This document shows, piece by piece, positions 1-18,886 of a stretch of 64,000 bases of DNA. A program made the translations under genes and the position numbers. Position 1 is the stretch's first letter. The number at the start of each line of letters is the position of its first letter. The stretch is taken from positions 45,468,885 to 45,532,884 of the forward strand of contig CM067348.1 in NCBI GenBank assembly GCA_034190875.2, read 5' to 3'. Below the pieces are notes generated by a model. It worked only from the letters and a program-made list of their open reading frames with translations. It searched no databases and was not told the origin of the DNA. Source of the DNA: Urechis unicinctus. Lineage: Eukaryota; Annelida; Polychaeta; Xenopneusta; Urechidae.

Positions 1-990
1 TAGATATAAAACATATGGGGAACGCACTAGTCTTGTGGGTCATATGCCGTCGATGGATCATATTTGCACCAACACCATCATCAACACAAACACCGCCGCC
101 ACCACCACCAACACCACCACCGACACCACAAAAATCCCCACCACCGCCGCCACCACTACCTTTGCTTCAACCACCACCAAAACAACCACCACCACCACCA
201 CTGCACCCACCACCACCACAACCACAACCATTTCCACCACCATCATCATCATCATATATGTATAAAGATGTCCGATGATGTATATCGTTTGGGTAGCTAT
301 CGTCGTCTGAATCCCTTTTTTAGTTAAGTGTCTTCCTGCTCTGATGCATTGTAGGTTTTCTCTTATATTTGCATACATGACTATGTATTTTGTTCTACGA
401 TGCACGAGTAAGGAGCAGATAGGTCAAGTATAGGCCTACTAGGTGTACGTTAGTTCAATTTGTTATTTCCATACAGCATAGAAAACTAGTGTTGATAAGT
501 ATTTACGATACTATGATAATCACAGCTTACATGGTTAATTCAATGAATGAGTTGATTGCCTAATGCAATAGCATTGAAGGATATTGCGCGTCGATGAGCG
601 GAGAGAGGCGGTTTATGTAATGGGTTTCTACGTTACGACTGAGATGTAGTTTTTTGAGCGTTCGTATATAAAATAAAAATTTGCACACGAAAAGCTTGCG
701 GCGCGCGTTCCTGCGGCGCTCGTTCCGTAAGAGTTTTCCGCATAATTCAATTCATAGAAGTTTATTTCTTCTTCCTCGTACAATGCAAGATAGTCTATCA
801 GTTATGCCTATGCTTATTAAGAAATGTAGAGCTACAATCAACCCTTACAAAACTTCTGCGTCACTTTGAAAGCAAAGCATGATATCTCTGATTATATTAT
901 CGTCATATGATGTGTAGTTTAATTATTATCAAGCAACACTAATAGGCAATTCAACACGACGTAAATCGATAACCAAATATTTTATTTTAC
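1..990 (+). repeat. Inverted-repeat block A, left copy
   Basis: This block matches the reverse complement of the right side in two pieces: 1-310 to about 60297-60607, and about 308-990 to about 57676-58337. Shared landmarks include the CCA-rich tract, the string CTACGATGCACGAGTAAGGA near 395, and the junction at 308 where the right copy carries about 1.96 kb of extra sequence. In the stretch 361-505 I estimate about 93% identity with a few small indels. The small open frames here, such as 681-869, are not conserved as proteins in the other copy. The block probably continues leftward beyond the window. Confidence 0.85.
62..258 (+). repeat. (CCA/CAC)n imperfect triplet microsatellite
   Basis: This is an imperfect CAC/CCA triplet tract with interspersed ACA, GCC and TCA triplets. 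All three plus-strand frames are open across it (Pro-, Thr- or His-rich), which is the trivial result of a triplet repeat. It is mirrored as a GGT/GTG tract at 60345-60545 inside the inverted copy, so the array predates the duplication. Confidence 0.9.
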
Positions 991-1002
991 AATTAAATTA
1001 TT

Positions 1003-3158
1003 TTACATATTAAACGTTAATTAATCTATTCTATGGCAACATATCGCAGGCTATATCGCTAGTTACATATGTTAACATGACTTCTTCACTTATGGGCTGG
1101 CATATATTCTGTTGCTACAGAGAGTAGCAAGCTCATCATATTACAATGCCTATTTGAGACAAGGTCCTTGGGATTACGATATGCGCGCAGAAACATAGAT
1201 GTCATCAAAGACGTGAGTCTGCGTTGTGAATATATTGTCAACGTCTGGCGGGAAGCATGATGAATGACTCACCAATAAATATAATGCATAATGGCATCAA
1301 GGCAACGGCGACTGTTATCTAAATAACAAATAGACTGATTATCCAACCAGAGGAGTGTAATTCAATAATAGGCTACAACATATATTTGTCAAAACAACAT
1401 TATTGTTGATGCATTTTGTTCGATGCGGTTTATTGTTAGTTGATTACCGAGTTAAGGGCTTGTTGAAACGACCAATTACCAATATAACCATCAAAGCTTT
1501 AACTACTCGCTATGTCCGATATGTTGTGCGAGTCTGGCTACGTCTCTGACAAGTGAAAGTTATAAGAACCTTACTATCTACACTCATATTATACTGGCAT
1601 ACAAACATGCAGAGAAATTTATTACTATTACGCGATAGATTTAACTCAAGTTACGCGTGTCAGTGGCACCCGTACCGGGTCAATGTACCGGGAATGAGGA
1701 AAGGGGGGCTGCGATTTGTGCTTTTGCCGCATATCAATTTATTGCATTATTACTTAAGTACGGCTGAAGAAGACCTTAGAGGCTTGATATAGAATTATTT
1801 CATTAATGACAGTCTATTTCCTGCTCTAAGTGAATCCTGGCGTTAATGGGTATTCCCTTCGGCCTGTCAACTTAATGAGACAAACTCATTACTAATTCGG
1901 AGAGACGTCAACTTGAATTAATCTCAACTAAGCATGCCGTACACGTAATGACGCATTTTCCAATGAGACGCGTAACCTTTTTGGAACCCACTTCTACATC
2001 ATAGAACAGAGTTGCCGCCTAAGTGTCAGCAACACACGGCACAATTTTACCCCAAAGGCATATTTAAAAATTATCACTTGCAGCGCATCGACCGAAATTT
2101 CTACTATACTTATCAAGATACAAATTACGGGGCAGCTGGAACGTATCTGCATATGTGCGAAGCAATCACTATTGCCTAAAATTGTGTTTCCATATGCGCC
2201 GAATGCAACTATGGCATAATACAATCAAGATACTTAAATCAATATTTAGAAAACAATACCATGTTTCCATCGCCAACATTATGTCGATTGACTATTAAAG
2301 AAGATATATAGACTACCGGCGTAGTAAAGTGCCTACAGCAGTGACATCTACCTTGGCTTTATATATTTAAGCATCATAAACATATGCCGTAGGTACGCAT
2401 CCTGAGTAGTTGACGGGTGTCATTGACTTCTGGGTAATTGGCAATAACTATTGACATTAAGGGTTGACAAGAGGTTAATAGGTTGTCAAAGGCTATGATA
2501 TATCCTTGCATTAACTTGGCATAACCCTTGACACCGACACCTACGTCGACTGGGAACCGTGATAACTTTACGTGATCAATGGAAGCAGCAAGGCCAGATA
2601 ATTAACTTCTATGTCAGATTCTCTAGGCTGAAACAAAAGATCGTTTCGACACTATCTATTAAAGTTATTATACGAGCTTATTGGTGTCGATTTGAGCTGG
2701 ACAATTGATATTCAATGATATATGTTGTTGCGAATTGCGATTCTGAATAGTGTGGCTGTGTCAAAGCCCGCACCCAATAGTCGTATAACTTTGACATACA
2801 AATGTAACCAATTTTTTGATCGATACTAGGAACCTGAGTATCAAATGTCGCAGGTTATCGAAACCGAGCATTAGGCATCCCACCCTCAACAATAAGTCAA
2901 TTTATGATAACAAGTTTCATAGAATAAATGATCATTTAGACATGTTTAGAAATGGTGGATAAAAAGGGCTAATTTATCGAAACCTTCGATGAATGCTTCG
3001 TAGCTAGCACACTCGTTCAAGTGCACAACGTCTTAGTTTATGTGTCACACAACGATGTTGATATCAGTTGGTCTCAAATGATTATTTATTGATAGCAATC
3101 CTCGAATTGGTATGGTATGCATGTTTATGGGAAATTATTCCCTTAAAATGAGGTGCAA
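1003..3158 (+). repeat. Repeat block B, left copy (3' truncated)
   Basis: This is the reverse complement of about 38805-40665. Diagnostic shared strings are ACATATTAAACGTTAATTAA at the start, the DRFN-SYACQW-PY coding-like stretch near 1640-1690, and AAAAAGGGCTAATTTATCGA near 2965. Homology stops at about 3158, where an A-rich junction leads into block C. The right copies continue a further 430 bp or so. A partial third copy is at 41475-42150. The whole behaves like an interspersed repeat about 2.3 kb long. I recognise no enzyme and no clear terminal inverted repeats. Confidence 0.8.
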
Positions 3159-3177
3159 AACACAAAAAAAAACAAAT

Positions 3178-5335
3178 AAAACCCTATAATACAATTTGCC
3201 GACGATACGCAGTCGTCCAAGATTCCAAGTTTGTGCATCAAAAATGAATTAATATTGAACACAGATGATAGTGGCTGAATTACCAATTTGTTCCTCTGGT
3301 GTTGCTATTATTTTTGTCGTTTTTCCTTATGTTTGCACTAACAGTCAGGGTTGGTTCCTACCTGGACATGTAATCGCCGCTTGAAGCAATTATAAAGCAC
3401 AACACTGCTAATACTGGTCGACTAACACAGCTAGCGTCATATACACGTTTTTGTGGTAAGATATAAATAGTTTCCATAGACTTAGACTATGCAGAGGCGT
3501 TCTGCGCTGCAGCTATAGTAAACTACGTCACTATTCTTTTCGCAATGTCTAATGGTTCGATATGCTCTGGAACATTATGGATTATTCTGTTGTAGTCAAT
3601 AGAGCAAGATCACAATCAGCATGATGGTCGTTATTTCATTAAATATAACGGGTTAATCGGAAAAACTCCGCTTACATGTTGCATTCACTTTACAATGCAA
3701 ATATGTCACTCAAATGAGATCACAGTTGACATGCGACACACGGGCTGTGCGGTCAAATAAAGCCATGCTGCTGCATAGTTGGAACAGTTTTTTTCGAATA
3801 GCATTGTTAATCATTTTCACGAGATTTCGTCACCCTTTCGCGAGAATGCTTAAGTTAAAGGCGCTGCGTTTCATGTAACTATACTTTTGTTTCCATTTTA
3901 AAGTACGACACATTCGATATAACGCTGATAATCACTTGACTACCTATGCATTAAAGGCTAACGCCACAAGGTTGCTAGGAATATTATTTAGTGAGGTCCT
4001 CTTAGGTTTCACCATCACCACCTTATGTCTATCATTGACAGAGGCTTGAAGCAGAATTACAATGCAGATTCAATTCAAGGTTATGTCGATGAAGCAGAGA
4101 TTAAATCAGTCGTTTCCCTGAGGGGTAAAATGCTAGACGGGAAGGCCATCGTTTTGTGCATGCTATCTTATCAGACGCATGCGTTATTAAAAGAGGAGCT
4201 ATATATATATTATTTATATTTCATTGCTGTGGAGCGCCTCAGTGTCTACAACGCCTCAAACGTCTACCAATGTAACACTATTATATTCAGTTATTCAATC
4301 GAAGAAACCATACAAAATGAATATTGCCGTTAAAGTTTGCAAAGCAATTAAGTTAGCCACTCAATAAACGTTACTTCACATACAACTGTGTCATGTTATT
4401 AACCCTTGATTATCCTTCCTCACGGGCAAAATGTAGTGTTGTACTCTCATTTAACGGCTATCCAGCACGCTCAGCTTCAGCTTAATGGCATCTTTGACAC
4501 CCCATACACGATTGCATTGTGTATTGCCCACCGTTGGGGTAGTTTACTAAACTGCTGTCAGCAAAACGATCGAAAGCGTGAACATGCATACCGACTAGTT
4601 AAGCACGTTGGTTGTGTGCTATATAACACATGTTTGTATCAGCATCTAAAAACAGCTTCATAGAATTAGTTTGTCCTAATCAGACAGCATAAAAATTGGT
4701 TGTCGCTTTGTAGGTGATCCGGCGCCTTGCGTCTGCGGCGCCGCTTGTGTACTGCAATTCGTTGGAGCTGATGCGGCATATTTGGTGTCTATGATAACGG
4801 CTAATCCAGGAATGTATGCCGTGGTAGTTTTTGCAGATTGATATTTAACAAAAACTGTAAAATTCGCCGGTGGAACATTTTATGTTTATTTGAATTATCG
4901 TTAATTTTAAACTAGATACAAGTCGATCAATAGAATACAACAATATACAGATAAAGTTACCACATAATTACTTTCACCACTATCATCATGCATAGAAATA
5001 AATATATTTTTAATTAATTTTATCTTCTTCAAACGTGTTTTGATCAAAGTCATCATTATGATCCAATCTATTAACTCCACCGTTATATACGCATGCAATA
5101 CATGCAATTAAGCACACACACACAAAATTCATTTTCATTGTCATATCTCGATCGCTCAGTGTCCATTACATGGTGTTGAATAGTTCTTACATACTAGGCC
5201 ATTCCGAAAAGTAACTGCATGTAGTAGAAGCAATGACGTGAGACACGGCGATTTGTTAACACGTTGAGTTTATGATCACATAACGCAATGACCTAACACA
5301 CTGGCAAATGTGAAGACGTTGAATATATGAATATA
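3178..5335 (+). repeat. Repeat block C, left copy (LINE-like, 5' truncated)
   Basis: This is the reverse complement of about 51440-54643. It opens inside a reverse-transcriptase reading frame at the catalytic FADD motif and ends with degenerate copies of a roughly 55-bp tandem unit (CACGTCATTGCG and its complement). The right copy is about 1 kb longer because of extra sequence at 53008-54012. Across 4117-4333 I count 16 substitutions in about 217 bp. An abrupt 5' start inside the RT frame and loss of coding potential fit a dead, 5'-truncated non-LTR retrotransposon, but I see no poly-A tail or target-site duplication. Confidence 0.75.
3180..3278 (+). pseudogene. Reverse-transcriptase remnant (FADD motif), non-LTR type
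   Basis: The frame reads NPIIQFADDTQSS and then runs to a TGA, with a TAA immediately upstream of the Asn codon. FADD is the metal-binding catalytic motif of the RT palm in LINE-type retrotransposons. Only this motif and a short C-terminal stretch remain because the upstream RT sequence is cut off at the junction with block B. The same motif occurs at 54591-54800 on the minus strand with more of the palm domain, which supports the identification. It is non-functional as it stands. Confidence 0.75.
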
Positions 5336-5797
5336 TGTACCGCTAAGATATCATCAGTTTAACATTAATTCAGTAAGCTAGCCATGGCGGATCACTTGAA
5401 TCGTATATGTGATATTTAGACCTTGTTGAGCAATTTCACTATGCGTCGGAATTTTCCGTATCAGCTATCTTCTTGGCATTCCTTTCGGTCAAAAGGATCA
5501 ATATTCCATAAGAATTCATATTAAAATATTCGGTGCATTATATTATTTTGCTATTATAAGTTTTAAAATCTCTCTGACAGACGATTTATGACGTTGACGT
5601 ATTGACACTTGTCATTGCATCTATTCCAATGTCATTTTGACACAATATACAATTATAAAGGAAATATAACCTGATTGTTGACGTTTTATCCGCTCATTCA
5701 ATAAATTTTGTAAAGCAAACCGGTGCTTTGTTGCAAACAAGACACACGTCAAACTTAAGTAAGTCAGTAATCAGCGGAGGCCGTGCCGCTACATCAG
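5336..5797. other. Spacer between blocks C and D, nothing recognised
   Basis: This AT-rich sequence has no recognisable gene, and I could not find a counterpart on the right side, where the matching interval (45885-51440) is much longer. Confidence 0.5.
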
Positions 5798-6055
5798 ATA
5801 GTGTTGAGGGAGGCTTTTGACGTAATCGATTGATTACTTACGCTCAGTTACAGTTACAATATCCCGACAGCACGTAACATTATCTCATGAAATGAAGTCA
5901 AGATACTGTTGCTGTAAATTGTGCTTGTTTGCAATGATTGTAAAAAAAACTTTTTTTATACTGCGTCTTCTCCTTCGGTGAACTCTTTCAACTCTATTCA
6001 TATGACGATCGTTGTTTTGGTAAGACATCAAAGTCGATTGCTTACGCATTTCAGA
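5798..6055 (+). repeat. Inverted-repeat block D, left copy
   Basis: This block matches the reverse complement of about 45595-45885. Shared strings include CGACAGCACGTAAC, TACTGTTGCTGTAAA-like sequence and CTGCGTCTTCTCCTTC followed by GTGAACTCT. Identity is visibly lower than in A or C, and the left copy lacks some 30-40 bp near 6020. Confidence 0.65.
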
Positions 6056-8954
6056 CAAAGGGCTAAAGACTGAAAAATGTGCTGCTCAATTATTTCATCT
6101 AACTCGCACTGCCATTCGTGTTCACCTTGTGGTACTTACGGCACAAAGACAGTATTACAAGCCCTGTAAAGCTACATCCTATAAGGTATTGAACATTATT
6201 TGCTCTACAGATCCTAGACAATAGAAAATCAATGAACATTGTACCGCAAGGTACGTTATAATTCGTTCATCAACACTGTATAATGGGTATGCTGCATCAT
6301 GTTGGTTTGAAAAAAAATACAAAGTTGCTATGACCTGCACTATTCATGCATGTTGATATATCACCATCATATGCTTGCAATGAGAGGCACAACACATACA
6401 TTACTAGTTAACCGCAAATACGCTAACAGACCAGTGTTTTATATTTGTTTGAACTGAAGTACAAATGGATAGAGAAATGTGCCTAATAATGGTCGAAATA
6501 TCAGAATCATTAGACACCAAAAAATAGGAATGATACATTAGGGCAATTTCTACTTTTCCTATCTGATAATGGGACTAATATACACTGGTTCGCTACTGTA
6601 TACAAGCATTGTCTAAAAAGCGCAGCTTCATGAGCAATATTATCATGCCATAATAAGTTATCATGAAACAACACCTTACAGGTAATAGAAGACTAATACG
6701 GTTAAAGCACATTGCCACTTGTAATTCGCAGAAACCACCAAGACTCATTTCATGTCTCATATGCATAGTTGAAATGAAATATATATCCTCTTTGACTGAT
6801 AGAGACATCAAACCATAGTGCACTCCTACATGACTGGACTGCGTCGCTCAAACGCAAGACAGTATTTTGTACGTACATCCGTCTCTGGATGCTTGATGTA
6901 GATTAAAAGCCTCGCCAAGCAGGAGTGCATAATGGGAAGCAATATGCTTGGCACTTGTGTTGAATATATGGTGCTAGCATTACTATTTTGTGACAGCACA
7001 AATCTGATGCAAACTTCAAGGCGCAACAGGTCATGTGTTGTATATGCAGTTGAATAGGTTCTGGACGCAATAGCACAGATTTAATGGAAGTTGGATGATA
7101 TTTCTCGAGCAGGTTAATCGCGTGACAGCTGAAAATATCGGACGTAGCCAGCGGGCTTATTTAATCTTTGAAGTCTCACTTGCAAAATTGTTATTACGTG
7201 TCGAAAGGGTCATTGCGTTGAATAAAGGCTCTACCCCTTTCCATTATTAAAGTGCTTGTCCAGTTGGAGTAATGATACGGGTGAATGGCAAACGAGCACA
7301 CATATCGTCTCTATAAACACAATAACACTGTAACCCCCTTAGCGCTGCTCACGCTTCCAATGTTCTAAGAGGTCGTCTTTGTATATTACTCAATGTTTGT
7401 TTAATGCTGAGGTCTCACAAAACCGTACCTGTAGTTACGAAAAACATGACTAAGATATATTGATATCATAAAATGATGATTTGAATGACTAGGCAAAAGT
7501 ATAATCCTAAATTCTAAAGAAAACGACGTCAAGTCAAATATCAGGATGAGTGATTGTAATGATATGACCCCCAAATTATGATATTCATTCAGAGCCACGC
7601 CTGAAAAACCACAATCCGTATGGATTATACCTATAAACAACAATATGCTGCGGGGCATCGGCATTTGTCATCCCGCCTGCCAAAGCTAATTAAGAATTTA
7701 ACCTGTTTGTATCAAAACATTCAGTAAATATCGGCTCCGAACAACAATATCAACCACTACATATAACAGGTCTATTTTATGGGTATGCCACCCTTCTATA
7801 AGTTATATGCTTGCTGATTGAATGATAAATTACAACTACTTGAGAACAATAGCCGCATGTCCACTATAAACGACTATCATCTGGGGAAAATGCTTATGAA
7901 GTTCCAGCAACGGGTTTGTTTTCGATTGTTAGGTGAACAATCGAGCATTATTGATAGCAAACTATTTATTTATTGTGCATATCAAATGTTGTACACTATG
8001 TATAACTGAAAAGGTATTATCGCATGAATGGTGGATATGTGTGCGTTATCTTCGGTCAGTCGCCCGGGTAAAATGTACGCAATAAAAACAGTGATTCGTA
8101 AATATGTAAGGTTCAAGAGCTTCTGCAGTTTTTCTGTTTAGCTATAGTTTAACGCTATAGGCAAATGCAGAATATTACCATGCGTTTGGAAGACTCAGGA
8201 ATAGAGGGCAAGCTAAGTGCCCCAATTATAACCTCCATGTTATTCCCATTAGCGGTACAGCAACTATAATGTTCGCATGCGTTATAGATCTACTGACGTC
8301 ACAAGCTGCCATATGGTTAATTGGTTGTTAACGAAGACTTAGCTTCTAATAAGTACTGTCATTTATCATAACTTAACCATGACATTGAATTGTCAGTCGG
8401 TCAACTATAGTGGGGCAATATAGATATGTTAAATAATGTAGCAGGTAACAACACATATATTATTTAGGATATTTCGTCTTTAAATTGCACAATCGACGTC
8501 TAAAGCATTTTGCGAAGTGAAGCGACGGTGGTTATATACTAAACTAACAGGTAGCAATCGAGGTATCAATGTTACGGTTTTTTAGTCCACACTCGAGCCG
8601 CCTTCCTGCGACTAAGTTGCACACATCTGGCAGACTACCTGCTAACATTAATTGCGGTGTTTACCAACCGATGTATTATCATCATGCCCCTTAACTTACC
8701 TCAGATGTCCCTAACCGCTGCTAACCTTTATTGTTGTCTGGTTTTAAATGACTGATAAATTTGGACTGGTGAATCCCTTTCCTCATTTGAATCCCCAGAA
8801 TCGACAATGGTGAAAATAAAGCAGGGTTTTAATTTAAGGGTTAGGCTGTTCATACGCATGAGCATTTCTAAACTCTTACTAATACGATTGATATACATAA
8901 TGTATGAGATGATTGTACATTACAGTAGCTTCAAGTTAGAGATAGCTATATATG
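6056..8954. other. Gene-poor sequence, nothing recognised
   Basis: Open frames here are short, overlapping and without recognisable motifs. CpG is retained as in the rest of the outer region. I saw no tRNA-like element and no tandem repeat. Confidence 0.5.
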
Positions 8955-10397
<1,443 letters not shown>

Positions 10398-10975
10398 TTA
10401 AAGGTAGCCCTTGGTAGAGGATACACTGAAAATACAATTATCAGAGGAATGACCTTTGATATTATAATTTGTATTGCTTACTATGAAGATGAACGTGTGG
10501 CCTCTGGTAGAGGAGATGATGTCAAAAAGCATTATCAGAGGAATGACCTTTGATATTATAATTTGTATTGCTGGCTATCAAGATGAACGTGTGAGCCCTG
10601 GTAGAGGAGACAAGGTCAAATACCATTATCAGAGGAATGACCTTTGATATTATAATTTGTATTGCTTACTATGAAGATGAACGTGTGGCCTCTGGTAGAG
10701 GAGATGATGTCAAAAACCATTATCAGAGGAATGACCTTTGATATTATAATTTGTATTGCTGGCTATCAAGATGAACGTGTGAGCCCTGGTAGAGGAGACA
10801 AGGTCAAATACCATTATCCGAGGAATGACCTTTGATATTATAATTTGTATTGCTGACTATCCAGATGAACGTGTGACCCCTGGTAGAGGAGAAATTGTCA
10901 AATATCATTAGCCGGGGAATGACATTTGATATTATAATTTGTATTGCTGAATATCAAGATGAACTTGTCTTCGAC
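10398..10975 (+). repeat. 94-bp minisatellite with alternating A/B units
   Basis: Unit starts anchored on TCAGAGGAATGACC fall at 10441, 10535, 10629, 10723, 10817 and 10911, each exactly 94 bp apart, with a partial unit before the first. Units 1 and 3 share one set of variants (CTTACTATGAAG, TGGCCTCTGG, GATGATGTC). Units 2 and 4 share another (CTGGCTATCAAG, GAGCCCTGG, GACAAGGTC). This gives a 188-bp higher-order dimer repeated twice. Units 5 and 6 diverge and the last decays after GAACTTGTC. Confidence 0.95.
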
Positions 10976-11748
10976 ATAATATTTGTCTTTGACGCCTGGA
11001 CAAACCACATCTACTTCAAAGCTCTCAGAAGCGCGTATGCTATCTGATATGTATATTGTCCCGTATGGACCCGTACGAGGCGCTCACCTCTTCAGTCAAC
11101 CAGCTAGACGATCCCTGGTGCGTCATTAGTAATGGGCGCAGGTTGTGCTAGAGCAATATTATGAAGTATATATACCCTTCATCTAGGCACTATATACGTT
11201 GTAAGATAAAATATGTGTCATTTTATGTTGAATCGGACCCCTGTCTTTGGCTATTGGTAACATTGTTTAAGACAGTGCATGGTAGTAAGCCATTGCGTCA
11301 TCTCGTTACCAGACCATTGCGCCACATTAGCAAGCTGATTGTGCGTGCTGCACAGGTTAACGCGATCGCTATCATATCATATCCTCCCTAACTTAAATAC
11401 GTTTGTTCAAACACTGAACTCGAAAATCGAGCACGAGACCTGATCTTACTGTATTATCCTGTTAATTATCAGACGCAACTGGTGCAGAGATAGGTTCGAA
11501 TTATTTAGCATAATTTGTCTATCCTTTGGCTGGTTGGTCACTTATGAAAAATTGTATGCACTCTGGAGTCTCAAAAAAGAATCGGAGCAAATTCAATGTA
11601 AATTACACACACTGTTAGAAATCCTGACGATCAGAGCAAATCACAATACTGGAGAATGATTCGTGGCAAATTGCCCAAATATTGTAATGGATTTCGACAA
11701 ATTGGCAAATTAGATGACATGAACCTGCATTACAAAAGTTATTTGTGG
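10976..11748. other. Gene-poor sequence before the assembly gap
   Basis: No gene is recognised. The open frame at 11161-11391 has no motif. Confidence 0.5.
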
Positions 11749-11848
11749 NNNNNNNNNNNNNNNNNNNNNNNNNNNNNNNNNNNNNNNNNNNNNNNNNNNN
11801 NNNNNNNNNNNNNNNNNNNNNNNNNNNNNNNNNNNNNNNNNNNNNNNN
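11749..11848. other. Assembly gap, exactly 100 N
   Basis: There are 100 consecutive N bases. A round 100-N run is the usual placeholder for a gap of unknown size, so order and orientation across it are a scaffolding decision. Reading frames drawn through it are meaningless. Confidence 0.98.
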
Positions 11849-16954
<5,106 letters not shown>

Positions 16955-18801
16955 ACCCAATTCAGTTCTTGTAGCTTGTTTTGACCAAGTGCATGTGTGC
17001 GAAGTGATTATTTTTCGGATGCATCCTTCAACCAATATCAACACAATGAGGTGTGCCGCCGACAATTAGACAAAAATAATCAGCGGAATGTAACGGAAAT
17101 GTGACAGATTTTTCTGGCATTGTTAAGGTAATCTTTGAGCAAAATAAAGCTTTAACATTTCCCAGCTCTTCTCCGTATAAAGCTGTTGTTGCTTAAGTTG
17201 TTTCTTAGATTTGACTTTTATATTTCATTCTCGAGAGACCGAGTTCTATTTTATTATCTGATTGATGGTTTTTAAGGTGAAACAAGCCGTTCTACGTCGA
17301 GCGCAATACACCATGACTCGTGCTGCAAGATGTCGTTTAGCGGATTACATGGACGCGTGCATGATGCTGTAAGAGAAACTCGGCTAACTGAATCCCCTAA
17401 ATGAGAGACAAGCCATTGTACAATAGATTGCCTGAAACATTTGCCGCACAGTTGATAGCATTATATCATGCACCTAGAAATATCAACTATGTCCACAGGC
17501 AACCAGTAACTTAAAGCGGATAGTTTAGCGTTTCTATTGTTCGTTACTGCTGAAACAATACATTGGTGACATGTACGCGTTTTCGTGGTACATTCGTGCT
17601 GCTCACTACATCGATGAAATTTTTAATATGGCTTTATGGCCACCTAAGAGGTTCATAGTTTGTGGCTCCCTAGTTGCGAATGCAAAATGCTCGTGTCGTT
17701 TCATTAATCGGCCTTCCTACAGTTCAATTATCTTTCAACTCAACAGTATAAAAATGATATTTTTCTCAACCGATATAAACATGCCTTGATAGGGTCGACG
17801 TAATATAGGATCGATGTTAAGTTGCTGTAGAATATGATATACTGACACATTGTTTAATCAACGAACGAAAACAGACTATGTTAGCGGTAGAATAAATGTA
17901 AGGTATTTTAAGACCTTTGGTTCATATGCTTATCTTGTGATGTACGTCGAATTTAACACTTACATTTTCTGTAATAATTACTGTATCACAGACATTTTCT
18001 CTTTCAAAAGAAAGGCTGACGAAAGGTATGGTACTTAATTTTTATTGCTGTTGGTGATTTCAACACACCTATGTGCTCTAAACATTTAGGGTGTTTTCGT
18101 ATAACAGCGGCAATGATTCAAATGGGTGATCAAACCATAAAAAAGTCATGGCCTTCAGCGCAGCAGTTAGGTATAGGACAGTCTCATATGTCAAATAACA
18201 TTTGCTGAGCTCAGATTCGTCTAGCAATACTCATTTGCTAAGAAACTATCAATAACAATCGTTCTGTTATTTGCATAGGCTTTTTTGAGCTGGTTCAATA
18301 CGAATCGTACATATTTATAGAACAATAATTTAATGGGGTGTTATTTGATAATTTCAGGAGATGATAAGTGAGTTGGATACAACAACTAAAGCGGGCCTCA
18401 TCAAAAATGAATAACATAAGTGCAAATAACTGAAATGTACTGTCATTGATCAGCTCTGTTTCTTTAGAGAACTACAGCCCATGGAAAGAGTCACGAAGGT
18501 TTTACCCGGCCTTGTCTCTGGCCACCGATCAGCTTTAGATACGCGTACCTTAGAGCCCCTTTGCCTCCAAGCAATTGTAAACCAATTGAATGCATCACGC
18601 ACATGAAGCCTTGGTAATTTCGCCCAACAGCTTTATTTCGAGGCTTCATAACAAAAATAAGACGCTTGAGTTATGCAAAGCAATCTCATATGTATCAAAA
18701 GTGCACTAAAGCACAAGCTCTTGTCTGCTGACGATGGGCATTGATTTAACGACTAGCCTAAGAAGCAGATAATGCTACAGCGAATAGACGGCTTCATGTA
18801 T
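16955..18801. other. Gene-poor sequence, nothing recognised
   Basis: Short open frames only (for example 17571-17789 and 17850-18038), with no recognisable domain. Confidence 0.5.
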
Positions 18802-18886
18802 CTTCTGCCATAGCTGTATGTTACAGGGCTTGAATAAAGCTTAATTTATTTTTCTGCCATAGCTGTATGTTACAGGGCTTGAATAA
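18802..18886 (+). repeat. Perfect 35-bp direct repeat, two copies 50 bp apart
   Basis: The 35 bp that begin TTCTGCCATAGCTGTATG and end GGCTTGAATAA occur at 18802-18836 and identically at 18852-18886. A 15-bp AT-rich spacer separates them. Perfect identity implies a recent local duplication. Confidence 0.9.

Noticed and set aside
15..405. Proline-, threonine-, histidine- and valine-rich frames at 15-405 and 60218-60684
   Set aside because: They are translations of the CCA/GGT triplet microsatellite, open in several frames by composition.
4025..4333. A 102-codon frame whose translation is about 85% identical to the minus-strand frame 52446-52697
   Set aside because: Over the 72 aligned codons I count 16 base changes causing 11 amino-acid changes, close to a neutral ratio. 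The similarity comes from the duplicated DNA, not from protein constraint.
10398..10975. CRISPR-like array
   Set aside because: The units are contiguous 94-bp repeats without unique spacers, in a eukaryotic setting.
11490..11520. tRNA-like GGTTCGAATT box
   Set aside because: No matching acceptor stem, D-arm box or anticodon stem could be assembled around it.
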